Part shown: positions 1-11,600 of the stretch, in pieces
Numbering within the stretch: the stretch's first letter is position 1
Layout: each line of letters opens with the position of its first letter
Assembly: GCF_003473485.1 (NCBI RefSeq)
Contig: NC_053042.1
Coordinates: 44,355,762-44,419,761 of the forward strand
Origin: Medicago truncatula
Lineage: Eukaryota > Streptophyta > Magnoliopsida > Fabales > Fabaceae
Direction: 5' to 3'
Length of the DNA: 64,000 nt
The notes under the pieces: generated by a model
Database searches by the model: none
What the model saw: only the letters and a program-made list of their open reading frames with translations
What the model was told of the DNA's origin: nothing
Translations under genes and position numbers: made by a program

Positions 1-257
1 TCTTATTTATAGAATTTTAACTCTTCATAAAATCATTATATATGTAAAAAAAAATTGTTTAAAAAATAAATAAACTTTGTTTAAAAAAACAAACTTTAGT
101 TTTCCAAATATATAGCATTAATTAGTTTTATTAAAAAAGATAAGAGTAACCAAACAAAGAAAAATATACGAGTAATTGACAAATCACACCCTTAAAATAC
201 TAAAACGACGGTTAAATAGAACAAAAAATGCACCCTAAAACGGCACTTAAAAAGGAA

Positions 258-271
258 CGGAGGGAGTAACA
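258..271. mobile_element. Right end of a Stowaway-type MITE
   Basis: The motif ACGGAGGGAGTA is the right terminal inverted repeat plus TA of a Stowaway MITE (compare the intact copy at 43316-43610). No matching left end is visible between here and the window edge, so it is either truncated or starts before the window. Confidence 0.45.
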
Positions 272-354
272 TTTTTCTTTGGAACATATTTTATACTCTT
301 TAAACATTTTAAATAACAAAATTATTTTTTATAAAGTTAAATACTTCAATTTCT

Positions 355-498
355 TTTTTTTTTTTTTTTTTGGTCAAGTAGCCTAGTGGCTAGAGCTCAC
401 ACAATTTAATTGTGGAGAAGTGGAGTGTCCGGGGTTCGAACCCCGGCTCCTGCATATAATATGCAATATCCCTACCAACTGAGCTAAGCTCACGGGGA
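355..498 (-). mobile_element. tRNA-derived SINE, complete, with 17-bp target-site duplication
   Basis: Read on the minus strand it starts CCCCGTGAGC, then carries an A box (TAGCTCAGTTGGTAG) and a B box (GGTTCGAACCCC), which are RNA polymerase III promoter elements. It ends in CTACTTGAC plus an A-run (the T-run before position 372). The direct repeat TAAATACTTCAATTTCT flanks it exactly, at 338-354 and 499-515, as expected of LINE-machinery insertion. Intactness and the perfect duplication suggest a fairly recent insertion. Confidence 0.9.
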
Positions 499-1163
499 TA
501 AATACTTCAATTTCTAATATATTAAATAATACATATATTTTCATAAAAACTTATATGTTTAAAGAGTGTACTTGAAGCACTTCTCATTATACATATGTTA
601 TAAATAAATAAAAGAGAATAATAATTTTAACAAATTAGTCTCATTAACTATTGATTATTCTCATTATCATAAATGCAAAATAGAAAATAGTGATCGGAGT
701 TATGTGTATAGTAGTATTAGAAAAAGAAAAAAAAATTATATTGAAAACTAAAAAATAACAATTATTTTAAGATAACTTTTATTGTAAATATAAATATGAC
801 ATAATAGATCTTATTCTCTCCTTCATTTTTTTTTCTCCTTCTTAGTAGAAGTAATATTTTCCCTTTGATTTTCAAAGTAAGAAACAATATTCAATCAATT
901 TTACTCTCTATGGTGATGTCATTTATAAAATATTCTTCAATCAATTTAGATATTATCTTTTAATATTCTCTTTAATTTCTATGATGAAACTAACGGATAT
1001 TTTAGAAAGTACAATTATTATTCCATCACACTAAAAAATTAAGTTAATAAAATAACATATTTTCTTGATAAAGTTTAATTATCATTTTTGTTTATATTTG
1101 CAAAGGATGATTAATAATCTCTCCCAAACGGTAAAGATGTTTTTAAAGCTAGATATGCATTAT

Positions 1164-1310
1164 TCCCATCAGCTTAACTCATTTGCTAGAAATATTGCAT
1201 ATTATATGCAGGGATTGTAGTTTGAACCCCGGACACCCTACTTCTCCACATTTAAAATGTATGAGCTTCCGCCGTCAAGCTTCACTACTAAGTTACTTGA
1301 CAAAAAAAAG
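1164..1310 (+). mobile_element. Degenerate tRNA-derived SINE
   Basis: This copy has the same layout as the SINE at 355-498 (GCTTAACTCA, TTGCATATTATATGCA, TTTGAACCCC, TTACTTGACAAAAAAA). It differs by many substitutions in both promoter boxes, so it is older and probably inactive. Confidence 0.75.
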
Positions 1311-1618
1311 ATATATATACATTTTAAAAAAGATAGTCAAAATGTTTTTCGTTTACATTTTAATTGTTTTCAAACCTAGTTAAAATGTTTTTTTTCCTTT
1401 CAAAATTAAGATGTTATTTTTTTTAAGAAACCAAACTAACTCAAGATCGGCACGGTGGAAAATTCAACCTAAAATTTTAAGAGGGACACATTTTAAAGTT
1501 GCAAATCAAAATCATCAGACCAAACCATGTTGATTAGCCAAGATATTTGTGAAGAATTGTTTTTAAAAGCTAGTCAAAATATTTATAAAGAATGCGTGAG
1601 GAACGTATAAATTTATTC

Positions 1619-1708
1619 ATATATGACAAATACGTATTCAATACTGTTTAAAAAATATAAATTTATATGACAAATACGTATTCAATACTGTTTAAAAATA
1701 TAAATTTA
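1619..1708. repeat. Two-copy tandem duplication of about 45 bp
   Basis: The segment starting TATGACAAATACGTATTCAA occurs twice in a row with almost no change, directly before the SINE at 1711. It is non-coding. Confidence 0.8.
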
Positions 1709-1710
1709 AT

Positions 1711-1853
1711 CCCCGTGAGTTTAGCTCAGTTGGTAGGGATATTGCATATTATATGCATGGGCTGGGGTTCGAACCCCAGACACTCCACCTCTCCACAATT
1801 TAATTGTGTTAATTGTGTGAGCTCTAGCCACTAGGCTACTTGACAAAAAAAAA
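1711..1853 (+). mobile_element. tRNA-derived SINE, near complete
   Basis: It starts CCCCGTGAGTTTAGCTCAG and has an A box (TTAGCTCAGTTGGTAG), a B box (GGTTCGAACCCC), the 3' motif CTAGGCTACTTGAC and an A-run. A short direct repeat AAATTTA lies on both sides. It is the same family as 355-498 but in the opposite orientation. It is not a tRNA gene, because the region between the boxes does not fold as a tRNA and the body continues into the SINE tail. Confidence 0.85.
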
Positions 1854-2351
1854 AAATTTACGTGGTTGAGGGAATGGGAAGGTACATATGGACATCCAAC
1901 ATTCTAAACTGGAAGCAAATTAATCAAAAACATTTTAGTCTTCAAGAAAAATTTGACACTCAATTTGGTCTATACGAGAAGAATAAAAGTAATTTTTAAT
2001 CATTGAAAAAAATAATCACAACAAACTGGTCTTTGCACGAAGAACGGTCAAAAAATAGACAACTAAAAAGAGACAGTATTGGGTTCGTGATAATAATTAA
2101 AAATAGATAATATCCAAAAAATCTTCATATATCATTTTCTTCAAGAAAAATCCTATTCAATCCTGCAACAGAAAAATTCCTAAAAAAATCTTCAAGAAAT
2201 TACTCTTGTTTTTAGTATTCAAACAACCATCATCTACATATATAATTTGACTAACCAAAGCATAGCAATGGTGAAGTATAGAATCAAATTCAATCTCAAT
2301 ATTCATAAACCACCATTCTTTTGTAACGAATTACAAAACCAACTTGTACCG

Positions 2352-2500
2352 TGAGATACCATGTAACGAATATCGAGGCTTAACTCATTCTTACAAACCG
2401 GTTTGTACGGTGAAGAGTGTCTCCCTCTTTATAAACTCTTCTCAAGAATCTTATCTATCCGATGTGGGACTAAATCACCTCGAGTGTTGGCCGCTAACAC
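2352..2500 (-). mobile_element. TRIM-like LTR fragment
   Basis: On the minus strand the segment ends in ATGGTATC, the start of a Met-tRNA primer binding site. Before that lie the family signatures GATGTGGGACT, TTTATAAA and a CTTACAAACCGG stretch. Similar segments occur at 5545, 5975, 46700, 47790 and 52385, so this is one dispersed family of terminal-repeat retrotransposons in miniature. No coding capacity is visible. Confidence 0.5.
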
Positions 2501-3113
2501 CTTTAACACTTTCAATCCATTAACAATATATCAAAGCTCGGGCATTTTAAAAAGGTTAGATTGTCTTCTTATTGAAATAATGTTTAGTATTAACTTTGAA
2601 TAACTCTATAGATAAATCTCCCCTAAAAAACTATACATAAACCTCATTAATACAATTTAAATACATAAATATATAATTATAAAATATAAAAACTAATTCA
2701 TAATCCATTAATAAGTGACACATTCGTTATTCATTAACCATCAACTTAAAACTAAAATTATGTAGTTTAAGCACTCAAATCTCTTATATGAGTCTGACCT
2801 AACAAAACAACTAAATAGAATATTTTAGTTCATAAATTCCAAATAAAAACATTTGAATAGTCCCTTGTAATGTTTTTCCAGCTCTTCGCTACTCTCTACA
2901 ACAGTTGCATGAAAAAAGATGGTAGGGGTTGAGTGATGATGTACGGTGTTGGGAGCAATGACTTATACACATTATTTGGTCACATACTCATAAAAAAAAA
3001 TATTTTATTACTATTTTTTCTTCATTTTTTTTTTTTTTTTGTGAGTGTGTCGAAAGGATGTGACCAAAATGTAAGAACTATAATTAGCTTCTTAACTTGT
3101 GTAGAGCTTATAC

Positions 3114-3596
3114 TCAATTATGTGTAGTTGCCAAGAGTGTAACTTCAGAAAGAGGAGTTGGGATTGGCAAGTTTCGACAGAGGGGACAAGAGAGGTTTGA
3201 CCTAAACCATGCAGCAATACAGTCCTTATGAAAAAAGTGACCACAATCAGGTAAGAAACGCAACCACTCTGAATCTTTATAATCTCCCAAACAAATTGAG
3301 CAAATGAGTGATGTTGAATCATCAGGCTTATGAAACTTGACTTGGGAGTACAACAAAATGGGGTAACTGTTCGGATTAACGTCTCTTTCTTCTTCACATA
3401 CTTCAATATTCACTTCAGTAGTATGATCTGTGTTAGAATTGATGCCACTAGATTGCATCCTGTTTTGCCAATAACATGAAAATAGAGACATGAACATCAT
3501 CATGAGGGTAATGGAAAATGAAAAACCAATAAAATAATATACTAATTCATTTGAGTTCTCTGAAGGGTTGTCAGATATATTGGAAGTGTTGTTCAT
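3114..3596 (-). CDS. RING-H2 finger protein, ATL type (upstream tandem copy)
   Basis: A probable membrane-anchored E3 ubiquitin ligase of 160 residues in one exon, as is usual for ATL genes. A single hydrophobic segment spans residues about 19-42. A short linker with a YSQVKFH motif precedes a complete RING-H2 finger at residues 99-140, with spacing C-x2-C-x15-C-x-H-x2-H-x2-C-x10-C-x2-C, so both zinc sites are intact. In this family the finger recruits an E2 enzyme, and members act in defence and stress signalling; the substrate here is unknown. It most resembles the ATL69-73 subgroup. A TATA-like ATTATATAC lies about 60 bp before the start. The close paralogue at 7011-7514 has an identical zinc-ligand layout, so this is a tandem duplicate. 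The ATG is in the same context as in the paralogue. Confidence 0.9.
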   Translation of the reverse strand: MNNTSNISDNPSENSNELVYYFIGFSFSITLMMMFMSLFSCYWQNRMQSSGINSNTDHTTEVNIEVCEEERDVNPNSYPILLYSQVKFHKPDDSTSLICSICLGDYKDSEWLRFLPDCGHFFHKDCIAAWFRSNLSCPLCRNLPIPTPLSEVTLLATTHN

Positions 3597-4690
3597 GGTT
3601 TTTTATGGGTTAGGAGGGTTCAAATTCTATGAAAAAATAAAGGATACAGAAGTATATAATTTGGCAAGAAAATAAAGAAAGTTATATATTAATTGAGTGA
3701 GAGTGAATTGATTATAACTTTGTGGGGGCAAATATAGACAGAAGCAATAAAATGTCAACTTGGTGTGAATGCATTATGTATGTCTGTTGCTTTTGGAGGC
3801 AACAGCTAGTGTATGCTAAATCCATATTTCATTTTATTTAACCTCAAGTGTATATTCAAGCTAATTTTGTGTTCTATGTTTAAATAGGTTGGATTCAAAT
3901 TGAATTGTATTTCTGATCAATGATCATGCCATCTAAATAGAAAAGGTTGCACCGCTTGACAATAATTTCAAGGCTTAACACAACAAAATGATGTTCCATG
4001 CATCTCACCTAAGATGCTTAAACATGGCGTGAATCACTTCTTGACCAAAAGAAGAAGGGTGTGAATCATGGAAGAAATATTCTTTTGGCCTCCTAGATTT
4101 TGTACCCAAATCCCAATGTTCTAAAGGAGACATCTAAGAGGAAGTCTTGTATGGTCACAACTATTTGGTCACACTATTTAAACACGCGTACATATTTATA
4201 AAAATAAAATAAAATAAAAATGTATTTTTATGTCGGTGTCCAAATAGTATCTCTAATAATTGTGATCATACAAGTATTTTTTTAGACCTAATAAACTTCA
4301 AAGTAATTATATGTATACGCTCTTACTTTTCATACACATATTCAAGATCCAATTTTCCTCTATCTCTCTCTTCTTATCATATCTCTAATCTATCACATCT
4401 ATCTTTTATCCAGATCATATTTGTCATTCTTTTTTGGTAGATTAGATTTTGGGTATCTAAAAATTATTTTTTCTAAACTTAATAATAACCCATTTTTGTT
4501 CTAACACTTTTGAAAAACAACATTTTTGTCAAGCATTCCAGACTATCCTCTTATACCCCCTCCCCCCAACCCCACCAGACTATCCCGAACTTTTGTACAA
4601 TAACTCTTTTTTAAAATGATTGTCTTATCGAGATGGACAAATTCATCACTCGAATAATCATTAGTAGAAGTCATAAATTTATATTTAAGG
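3597..4690. other. Duplicated 5' flank of the ATL gene; no gene
   Basis: The stretch to about 4070 is recognisably similar to the flank of the second ATL gene up to about 7985 (shared ATGCATTATGTAT, CAACAGCT and GTGTGAATCATG words), so the duplication unit includes the promoter. From 4070 to 4690 I see only AT-rich, non-coding DNA. Confidence 0.6.
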
Positions 4691-4691
4691 G

Positions 4692-5033
4692 TAAGAAGAT
4701 TGCTAGAAATACTCTTTTAATGTTCACTCTCTTATGGGTGAAATCAATGTGAAACTCACCTACAAAGTGTGGGGTTTTTTAGGTTTACTTCTAGTAACAT
4801 GCATAATTCTTTGGCGGTGCTTTTTTAGACTAGAGTCTTTTCTATCTTGAACAAGAACACTATTTTCTCATCCTAAATTTCTTCTACCAAAGAAAAATAT
4901 GAGACAAAAATCGCAAATTGAAAAAAATAAGGGATAAAAATCATGAATGAGACGATTACAGCCCACATTGATTTCACCCAGTAACAACGAAAGTATTATA
5001 TTGTGTGTTGAAAAGAGAATGTTTCTAGTACTT
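4692..5033. mobile_element. Foldback MITE
   Basis: The ends are inverted copies: GCTAGAAATACTCTTTTAA on the left pairs with a right end whose reverse complement begins CTAGAAACATTCTC. An inner inverted pair, GGGTGAAATCAATGTG, lies at about 4735 and 4980. No reading frame is present. Confidence 0.6.
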
Positions 5034-5047
5034 TTCTCTAAGAGAGG

Positions 5048-5205
5048 CCTAGAAACAATCTCTTTCCAACACTCCCTCTATTAATTGGTAAATCAATGTC
5101 AATCACACTATTGGAACACATTTACAAAGTATGGGGTCCGCATTGATTACACTCAATAAGATAACGAGTGTTAAAGAATGTTTGCAACACTTCTCTTAAG
5201 GTAAT
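5048..5205. mobile_element. Second, shorter copy of the same MITE family
   Basis: It starts CTAGAAACAATCTCTTTCC and shares the internal words AAATCAATGTC and ACAAAGTATGGGG with the element at 4692-5033. It ends near GAATGTTTGCAACACTTCTC and lies 15 bp beyond the first copy in the same orientation. Confidence 0.5.
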
Positions 5206-5529
5206 CTTGATCTTTACCTACGGCCATGTGTTTTATGGTGACGGATTATGCTCTCAAGTAAATTAGAAAAATACTCCAAACTTTAAGTATTTCAAAATTT
5301 CTCATTCATTATTATATTTATATTTATACTTAAAAGAATCATAATTGCATTGACTAAAAGAACAATTTTACAATTAAAGTCTTTACAAACACTTTTTGTA
5401 TTTAGGATTGGACATTTGGAACCAACTTGACAAATTTAACTTGTAATGTGAAAGATGCATCCCGATTATAAACAATTTTTTAAGACATATTACATCCTAG
5501 ACTTTCAACACATTATTCTCATGTCTAGG

Positions 5530-5760
5530 TCTTAAAAATCGTGGTTAGGCCTACTACAACCTCCCACAAAGCCGATTTATGAGGTGAAGATTGCCCCCAC
5601 TTATAAACACACTGTCAGACCATCTCATATTCGATGTCACCACCCCTTCACGACCAACATTATAAGCATAGTTCGTGGACATAAACGGTGGGTGGTCTGA
5701 TAGCGAAAACTTGATAGCAGATGAACCAATGGATCTTGAAGAGGCTCTGATACCATGTAA
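5530..5760 (-). mobile_element. TRIM-like retroelement: primer binding site, internal domain and LTR part
   Basis: On the minus strand, TGGTATCAGAGCC (5745-5757) is a perfect Met-tRNA primer binding site. It is followed by an internal domain that matches the one at 46815-46945 (GATCCATTG, GCTATC, CAGACCAC words) and then by LTR-like sequence with TTATAAGTGGGGGCAATC. The sequence on the other side of the primer site (5758-5930) does not match that LTR and may come from a different LTR family. Confidence 0.55.
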
Positions 5761-5974
5761 GATAATGGAATGCTTCCGTTTCTCATTCATCTGAATAGAA
5801 TATATAGAACTATTGTGTAACGTTTGGTCAACTATCTAATTATGATACAACATAATTATAGGAAAATAATTATAGTCAATTATGACAAAATATTCTATTC
5901 TATCCCTAGGATGCGACATCTAGAACATAATATGAGCTTCACCATAAGAAACGGTCCAATGAGTTTTGAATAAG

Positions 5975-6290
5975 TTTCGATATCGTCTTAGAATTTGGGT
6001 TGATTCTAACTCAATTCTACAAACTTAACTTGTATGATAAGAGCAAAGTCCAGTACTTATAAATTATTTTTATCATATTTAATATGGGACTCTCAACATC
6101 CAAGAATGAACGCCTTGGAGTGTGAATTGGATGGTTTAATAGTAGGTGGCTGAACATATTTAGGATACTCTTTGATATCATTATAGAAAAATTGGGTTAA
6201 GTCTAACTGAATCTAGCTAATTTACAAGCTTGCAAGTTGAGGGGCATAGTAAGAATGTGAAGCTACATGCTCTATTTGGTATACAAGTTA
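5975..6290 (-). mobile_element. Degenerate TRIM-like element
   Basis: Two related LTR-like stretches (about 5980-6095 and 6165-6245) each carry the family pattern: TTAGAA or ATAGAAAAA, TTGGGTT, then TACAA...CTTG. This fits a short element with two terminal repeats and almost no interior. It is heavily mutated. Confidence 0.4.
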
Positions 6291-6299
6291 GAGAGCGTT

Positions 6300-7010
6300 C
6301 CTTCAAAAAAAAAAAAAGTTAAGAGAGCGTGGGACATTCTATATCAGAAAAATTCTTAAAGATTAGATAGAAGTCATTATAGCTTAATAGTTTCTCTAGG
6401 TTACTGGTTTAATCCTAGGGGGCATATTCATCTCTATCCTTACACAACTAACTAATTAAGAACATCTTCTAACTCATACAAGATTCATATTACATCGATA
6501 ATTTCATATCCCTTTTAAATTGCAGCAAGCTGTTGCAATATCGAACGTTGGAGCTGTTGTAATGTATTGTGGTCGTTCCAGTTTAAATTTATTTTTTATT
6601 TGTATTACAGATAATAATTTATTCTTATTTTAAAAATTACAATTCATTTTTTTTCTTTAAAACTTCATACCTACTTTATTACCAAGTTCCAACTGTCAAT
6701 AACTTTAAAATATCATTAACCATTGAAAATACCCTCTAAATTCATGATGATAATAAAGATCGATAAGATAGAAAATAATGTGTGAGCATTATGTAGACCA
6801 TCGCGGTCTATTACAATTCAATGAGGCTATTGCATTCACTACATTGCGACTGTTGCAGCGTTATAGTGCAAATTTCTCTATGATTTACAACACAATTGTT
6901 GTCTAGGGCTTGGCCGCAACTGTAATATTACATTTGTAAGCATACAAGATTTACATTCAATTTTTTTTTTACTCAGATTGCCTTCTAAAACTTTACAGAG
7001 TTTCTACTAC
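6300..7010. other. Intergenic spacer; nothing recognised
   Basis: AT-rich DNA with no long reading frame and no clear repeat, ending just past the stop codon of the second ATL gene. Confidence 0.4.
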
Positions 7011-7514
7011 TCAATCATGTGTAGTTGCCAGTAGTGTAACTTCAGCAAGGAGAGTTGGAAGAGCTGTTGGGAGTGGCGAGTTTCGACATAGAGGACATGA
7101 GAGGTTTAGCCTGAACCATGTAGCAATACAGTCCTTATGAAAAAAGTGACCACAATCAGGTAAGAAACGCAACCACTCTGAATCTTTATAATCTCCCAAA
7201 CAAATTGAGCAAATGAGTGATGTTGAATCAGCCTTATGATGAAACTTGACTTGTGAGTACAGCAAAACGGGGTAACTATTCAGAATGGCATCTTCAATAT
7301 TAATCACTGCAGTATCTCTCTCCGTCCAGATCACGGTTCTGTTATGATTATTGTTGTTGCTGCCTCTAGATAGCAGTCTGTTTTGCCGGTAACATGAAAA
7401 TAGAGACATGAACATCATCAGGAGAATAAAGGCTAATGACAATCCGATATAATAATATGCTAATGCATTTGAGTTCTCTGAAGGATTTTCAGAATTAATG
7501 GAAGTGTTGTTCAT
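7011..7514 (-). CDS. RING-H2 finger protein, ATL type (downstream tandem copy)
   Basis: A 167-residue single-exon probable E3 ubiquitin ligase. A hydrophobic membrane segment spans residues about 19-42, an Asn-rich polar stretch lies near residues 53-58, and an intact RING-H2 finger spans 102-143 with all eight zinc ligands. It is highly similar to the protein at 3114-3596: the finger differs only at a few positions (for example WFRLN versus WFRSN), while the linker between membrane segment and finger has diverged and gained residues. That pattern suggests selection on the finger and relaxed selection on the linker. A TATATAAG-like box precedes the gene on the minus strand near 7570. Substrate and partner E2 are unknown. 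Confidence 0.9.
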   Translation of the reverse strand: MNNTSINSENPSENSNALAYYYIGLSLAFILLMMFMSLFSCYRQNRLLSRGSNNNNHNRTVIWTERDTAVINIEDAILNSYPVLLYSQVKFHHKADSTSLICSICLGDYKDSEWLRFLPDCGHFFHKDCIATWFRLNLSCPLCRNSPLPTALPTLLAEVTLLATTHD

Positions 7515-7763
7515 GGTTTTCTATATGTTGGGAGAGTTCAATTTCAATAATAAAAGAATCAAGGAAAGGATATATAAGTGTCTATTTTGGTTACAAATGT
7601 CTCTTAAGCTAACTAGCAAGGTGCAAACAAAGATAGAGAAAAGGAATAAAATGTCAACTTGAGGGAGTTGCTTTGTGGTGATGGTAGAGTCAGTTGTGTA
7701 TGCATTATGTATACCTGATGCTTTTGGAGTCAACAGCTGGTGAAGGCTAAATGCATTATGCAT

Positions 7764-8694
7764 CTGTCATTTTTTTATTTAAGCTAAGTTTGCATTGTAT
7801 GGTTCTGTTTCACCATATCTAAACAATGTTTAAATGTGTCGGATTCAAATTGAAGTCTATTTCTGATCATGCATCTCTTCACAATAGTTCATGGCCCGTT
7901 GATAAAGTGCTGTTCCGTCCAACTAAACTACTTAAACGGTGCGTGAGTCATGTCTTGTGACCAGAAGAAGGGCGTGAATCATGTTTGAACTCTCTGATTG
8001 ATAATAATAACTCCATTAGCTTTGACATTTCCCACCCTTACTAGCCAACCATGTTAAGAATCATCATATTGACTGACTATAAGAAGTTGCATGAACTATC
8101 GTACGTTTCCACGATTTTTCTAGAATGGCTGTTGTTACTAACTTTAAGCTAAGGAAAAGTATTTTGTGTTGACCCAATTAACTTAAATTTTGAGTAAACA
8201 ATAACTTGGCAAGAGGAGGGTTATCTTTACATCACGATAATTACATCTTCAACTAGTAATTTTATACATTACTTACAAAAATATTGTTTATTTGTTCTTT
8301 AATTGAAATAAAATGGCCAATTTTTTTAATTGTTGCAGGACCGGAAGTTCAAATACAACCAAAAAAACAACAATCAGGGTAAATTCAATGTACAGTCATA
8401 CAGAATCAAAATCACCCGTACTTCTGTTGAAATTTCCTGACGACTCATCACACTCAGGGTTTAGATAATACTTAATAAATTATTAAATGTGAAAATTTAT
8501 ATCAGGATTCAGACAAAATAAAATTGGTATGAACAAGGTTTACACATAGTTTACTCTGATCATAACTACCAAGTTCTTAAATGTTTGCCAATTAAACCAC
8601 AGTATTAATCAATCAATGTTGTCAAGTTCTGCACAACTTTACAAGGTCTTGCTTGTGTATGCACCAGCTACGCTGATGAAATAAAAAGCATTCT
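7764..8694. other. Spacer between the ATL gene and the VPS60 3' end
   Basis: The first about 220 bp repeat the flank of the first ATL gene. The remainder is non-coding and ends in the 3' untranslated region of the VPS60 gene. Confidence 0.5.
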
Positions 8695-11600
8695 TTAACC
8701 ACGTAGGGATGCCCGAGGGACAGCAGGTAAACCCAGTTCATCTTCAGTCTGTCAGTAACAAAGTAATCAATCAGGAAAAGAAATTCACTACATGACATTA
8801 AATAAAATGAAAACAAAAAATTGAGTAATTTACTACTACATAGTTCAGATTATTCTATTAAACAGCATCAAGAATAACTTGTCAGGAAGAACTAATAGAT
8901 CGCACAGAAGAGGCATTGAGCAACTATACAAAATCTGACAACTAATAATGATGATGAATCCTTCCAATAATCAAGTGAACATATAATTCAAGTGTACAGG
9001 ATGTAGGCACATCCTTACAGTTACCCATCAGAATGCAACCTCAAGCATGTACATGTTACATATGAGAATACAGTTGTGGAAAAAAGACACCAAGTATAGG
9101 CTGCTCATTCATTATAAGCAAGAAAAGGGCAGATGAAGTGTTGAACAAGCCTTTCTAGTAAATCTTGATTGATAATTTTCAAAATTATGATTCCTACATT
9201 TGTCTTTCAACCTTCAATTGAAAGAAAACGAAATTTAATAATCTTGGACAAATTTGTCCAGCACCTAAACAGCCTTAGCTATCATCTTTTCCTCGCCACT
9301 TTAGAAACCAAAACCAAATTCTTTTAGAAAAACTTTCAATCATGTTACAATCATTGCTTCACAATCTAATTACCAAGATTTCTATAAAAGAAAATTGAGA
9401 AACATCTTGCTAAGTTAATCCCTTCTCAAGAGGAAATCAGTAACCGATAAACATACTTCTACCAAGATGTAGTCAAAATATCTCTATAAAGACACAATCA
9501 CCTGTTTTAAGTTTAACACCATATTGTCTAAACGAGACTTGAGCAAGAATTTTTTTTCACTCAAGAACCTCATTTTTAAGTATAGTTATAAATTGTCATA
9601 ACATAACAACAAAAGGAAAATGAATTCGCATATTGATAAAATAAAATAAGTTCAAAATACTATACTTGGGCGTTGGCTCTGCCATGTGGCACTGCTGTTT
9701 GTCCTGTAGGAGCTGAAGGCAAGTTAAGCTCCGAGTCAAAATCAGATTCTTTATCAGGTTGGAGGTAGGAGGGGACTCCTTCAGATTCATTTTCCATGTC
9801 TGCTTCCAGCGCATCAAGTTCTGATATTCCAAAACAGAAAAGAAAAACAGATAATTAAAGACCCTTCATCACCAAAAAAAAAAAAGGAGAAACATCTTCC
9901 TAAAATTAGTGTTCATTCCCTAAAAGTGACTAGTTGCATGAGCATCTGCAGATTATACCCACTCCTTTTAAGTTTAAGTCCAAGTAGAATACACTGCTGG
10001 TCTTGAAATTCATACAATGTTATATATTATGCCATCCATATCCTATTTTTATATAAGGCAACAAACTCAAATCATACAAATGCAATAAAACCCCATCTTT
10101 AATCTATTACTCTGTGCAGCCATGTTAGCTTAGGAGTTTTCAAAAAGGTGTCCAACATACATCTCAAAAGCTTACATAAATTCTTAACTTACCACCCATA
10201 AGATCCTCCTCGTCAATGTCATCAGGAACACTATAGCTTCTACCCAAAGTCTCTTGGATTTCATTACTTACATCCATCAGGTCCATCATCTCATCTTGCA
10301 AGTTCTACAAATTCAATCAACAGTGAGACCTAAAATTCTCAATGTTAGCTAGATAAAAGCTATAAGAAAAGGAGAGACAATACATACATCAATGTCTTGG
10401 ATCTTCACAGTTTTCATCATTCCCTTCAAATCCTTGTTGGCAGACTTCAAAGCTGACATCTGAAAAAAACAAGGACGGGTGGGAGGAAGGAAAGAGGAAT
10501 TTGTGAGCAAATGAACTCAAATGTTATATCTACTTGACAAAATATTCTTCAAGATCATTCACTTTCTGAAAACATAAGTATATACGAGAAAGCTATAATG
10601 GAACTATAATGCATAGTGAATAACATCGTTATGAAGAGAACCCTCCCAAATTACAAACCATTCATCCCCTACCTCTCATGAGGTAGGCAGCAGATCCCAA
10701 ACAGGGTACAGACAAAGCTCCGCCTCGAACCATGACCTTTAAAGCGCTACCAAGACAAACGAATGTTTTATAGTGAATATGGTTGCCCCAGTCAATTTCT
10801 CTTAATATAAGCATACAATTTGCATTGCCAAATTTATAAAAACTTTTCAAATAGTTACAAACATCCAAATAATTTGAATCTATTGGAGTTTAAAAAGGGA
10901 TGAAAATCCAAATCATAGATTATTAAACAACGTGGCACAGTATTACACTAGGCTCCCGCCATTGAAGGGTCTAGAAAAGATCAAATGAACAAAGCCAAAT
11001 CCCATTAGCGGGGAGGTGATTTTCCTGATATGTGACCACAAGATAAAAAGGAAGCACTTTTTTGTCAAGGCCGCTCACGCTCAGAATTAACCATAAAACA
11101 AAAGACACAAAATAGCAAAAGTTTCCCCTTTCAAAAACCACAGCGCTGAAAGCCTCCAATTTTATGACTTGCTAACAGAGAGGGAGGAATGAAGTTATGC
11201 TATAGATTACTTGACTTGGTAAACAGGAAAAATTTATATTAAGGCTTCTATTATGAATTAAACCATGTTCATATTCTTTAAAAAATAAAGATATCATACA
11301 GATGAAAGAGTTCAATGCAAAGATCACAAAAAAAAAGAAAAAAAAACTAAGCTCTTGGATACATACAGTCTGTTGAGCATCTTTAATTCCCTCAGCAGCA
11401 AATTGAACTTGATCAAGATTGAATGTTTGATTGTACAACATATCACGTTGACCTTCATACCTGACAAAAGGCAAGTGTATCACTATATGAAAACAGCTAG
11501 ATAACATTCACTTCAATACAGTTAGAAATTATTCACTTTGTTTAAGTCCAACTTCCAACATATTGAAAAGTAAAAATGCCAACTACTCTTAATAGCTACC

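Noticed and set aside
1716..1790. tRNA-like sequence with perfect A and B boxes
   Set aside because: It continues into a SINE body and A-tail, has no acceptor-stem pairing, and related copies occur at 355-498 and 1164-1310.
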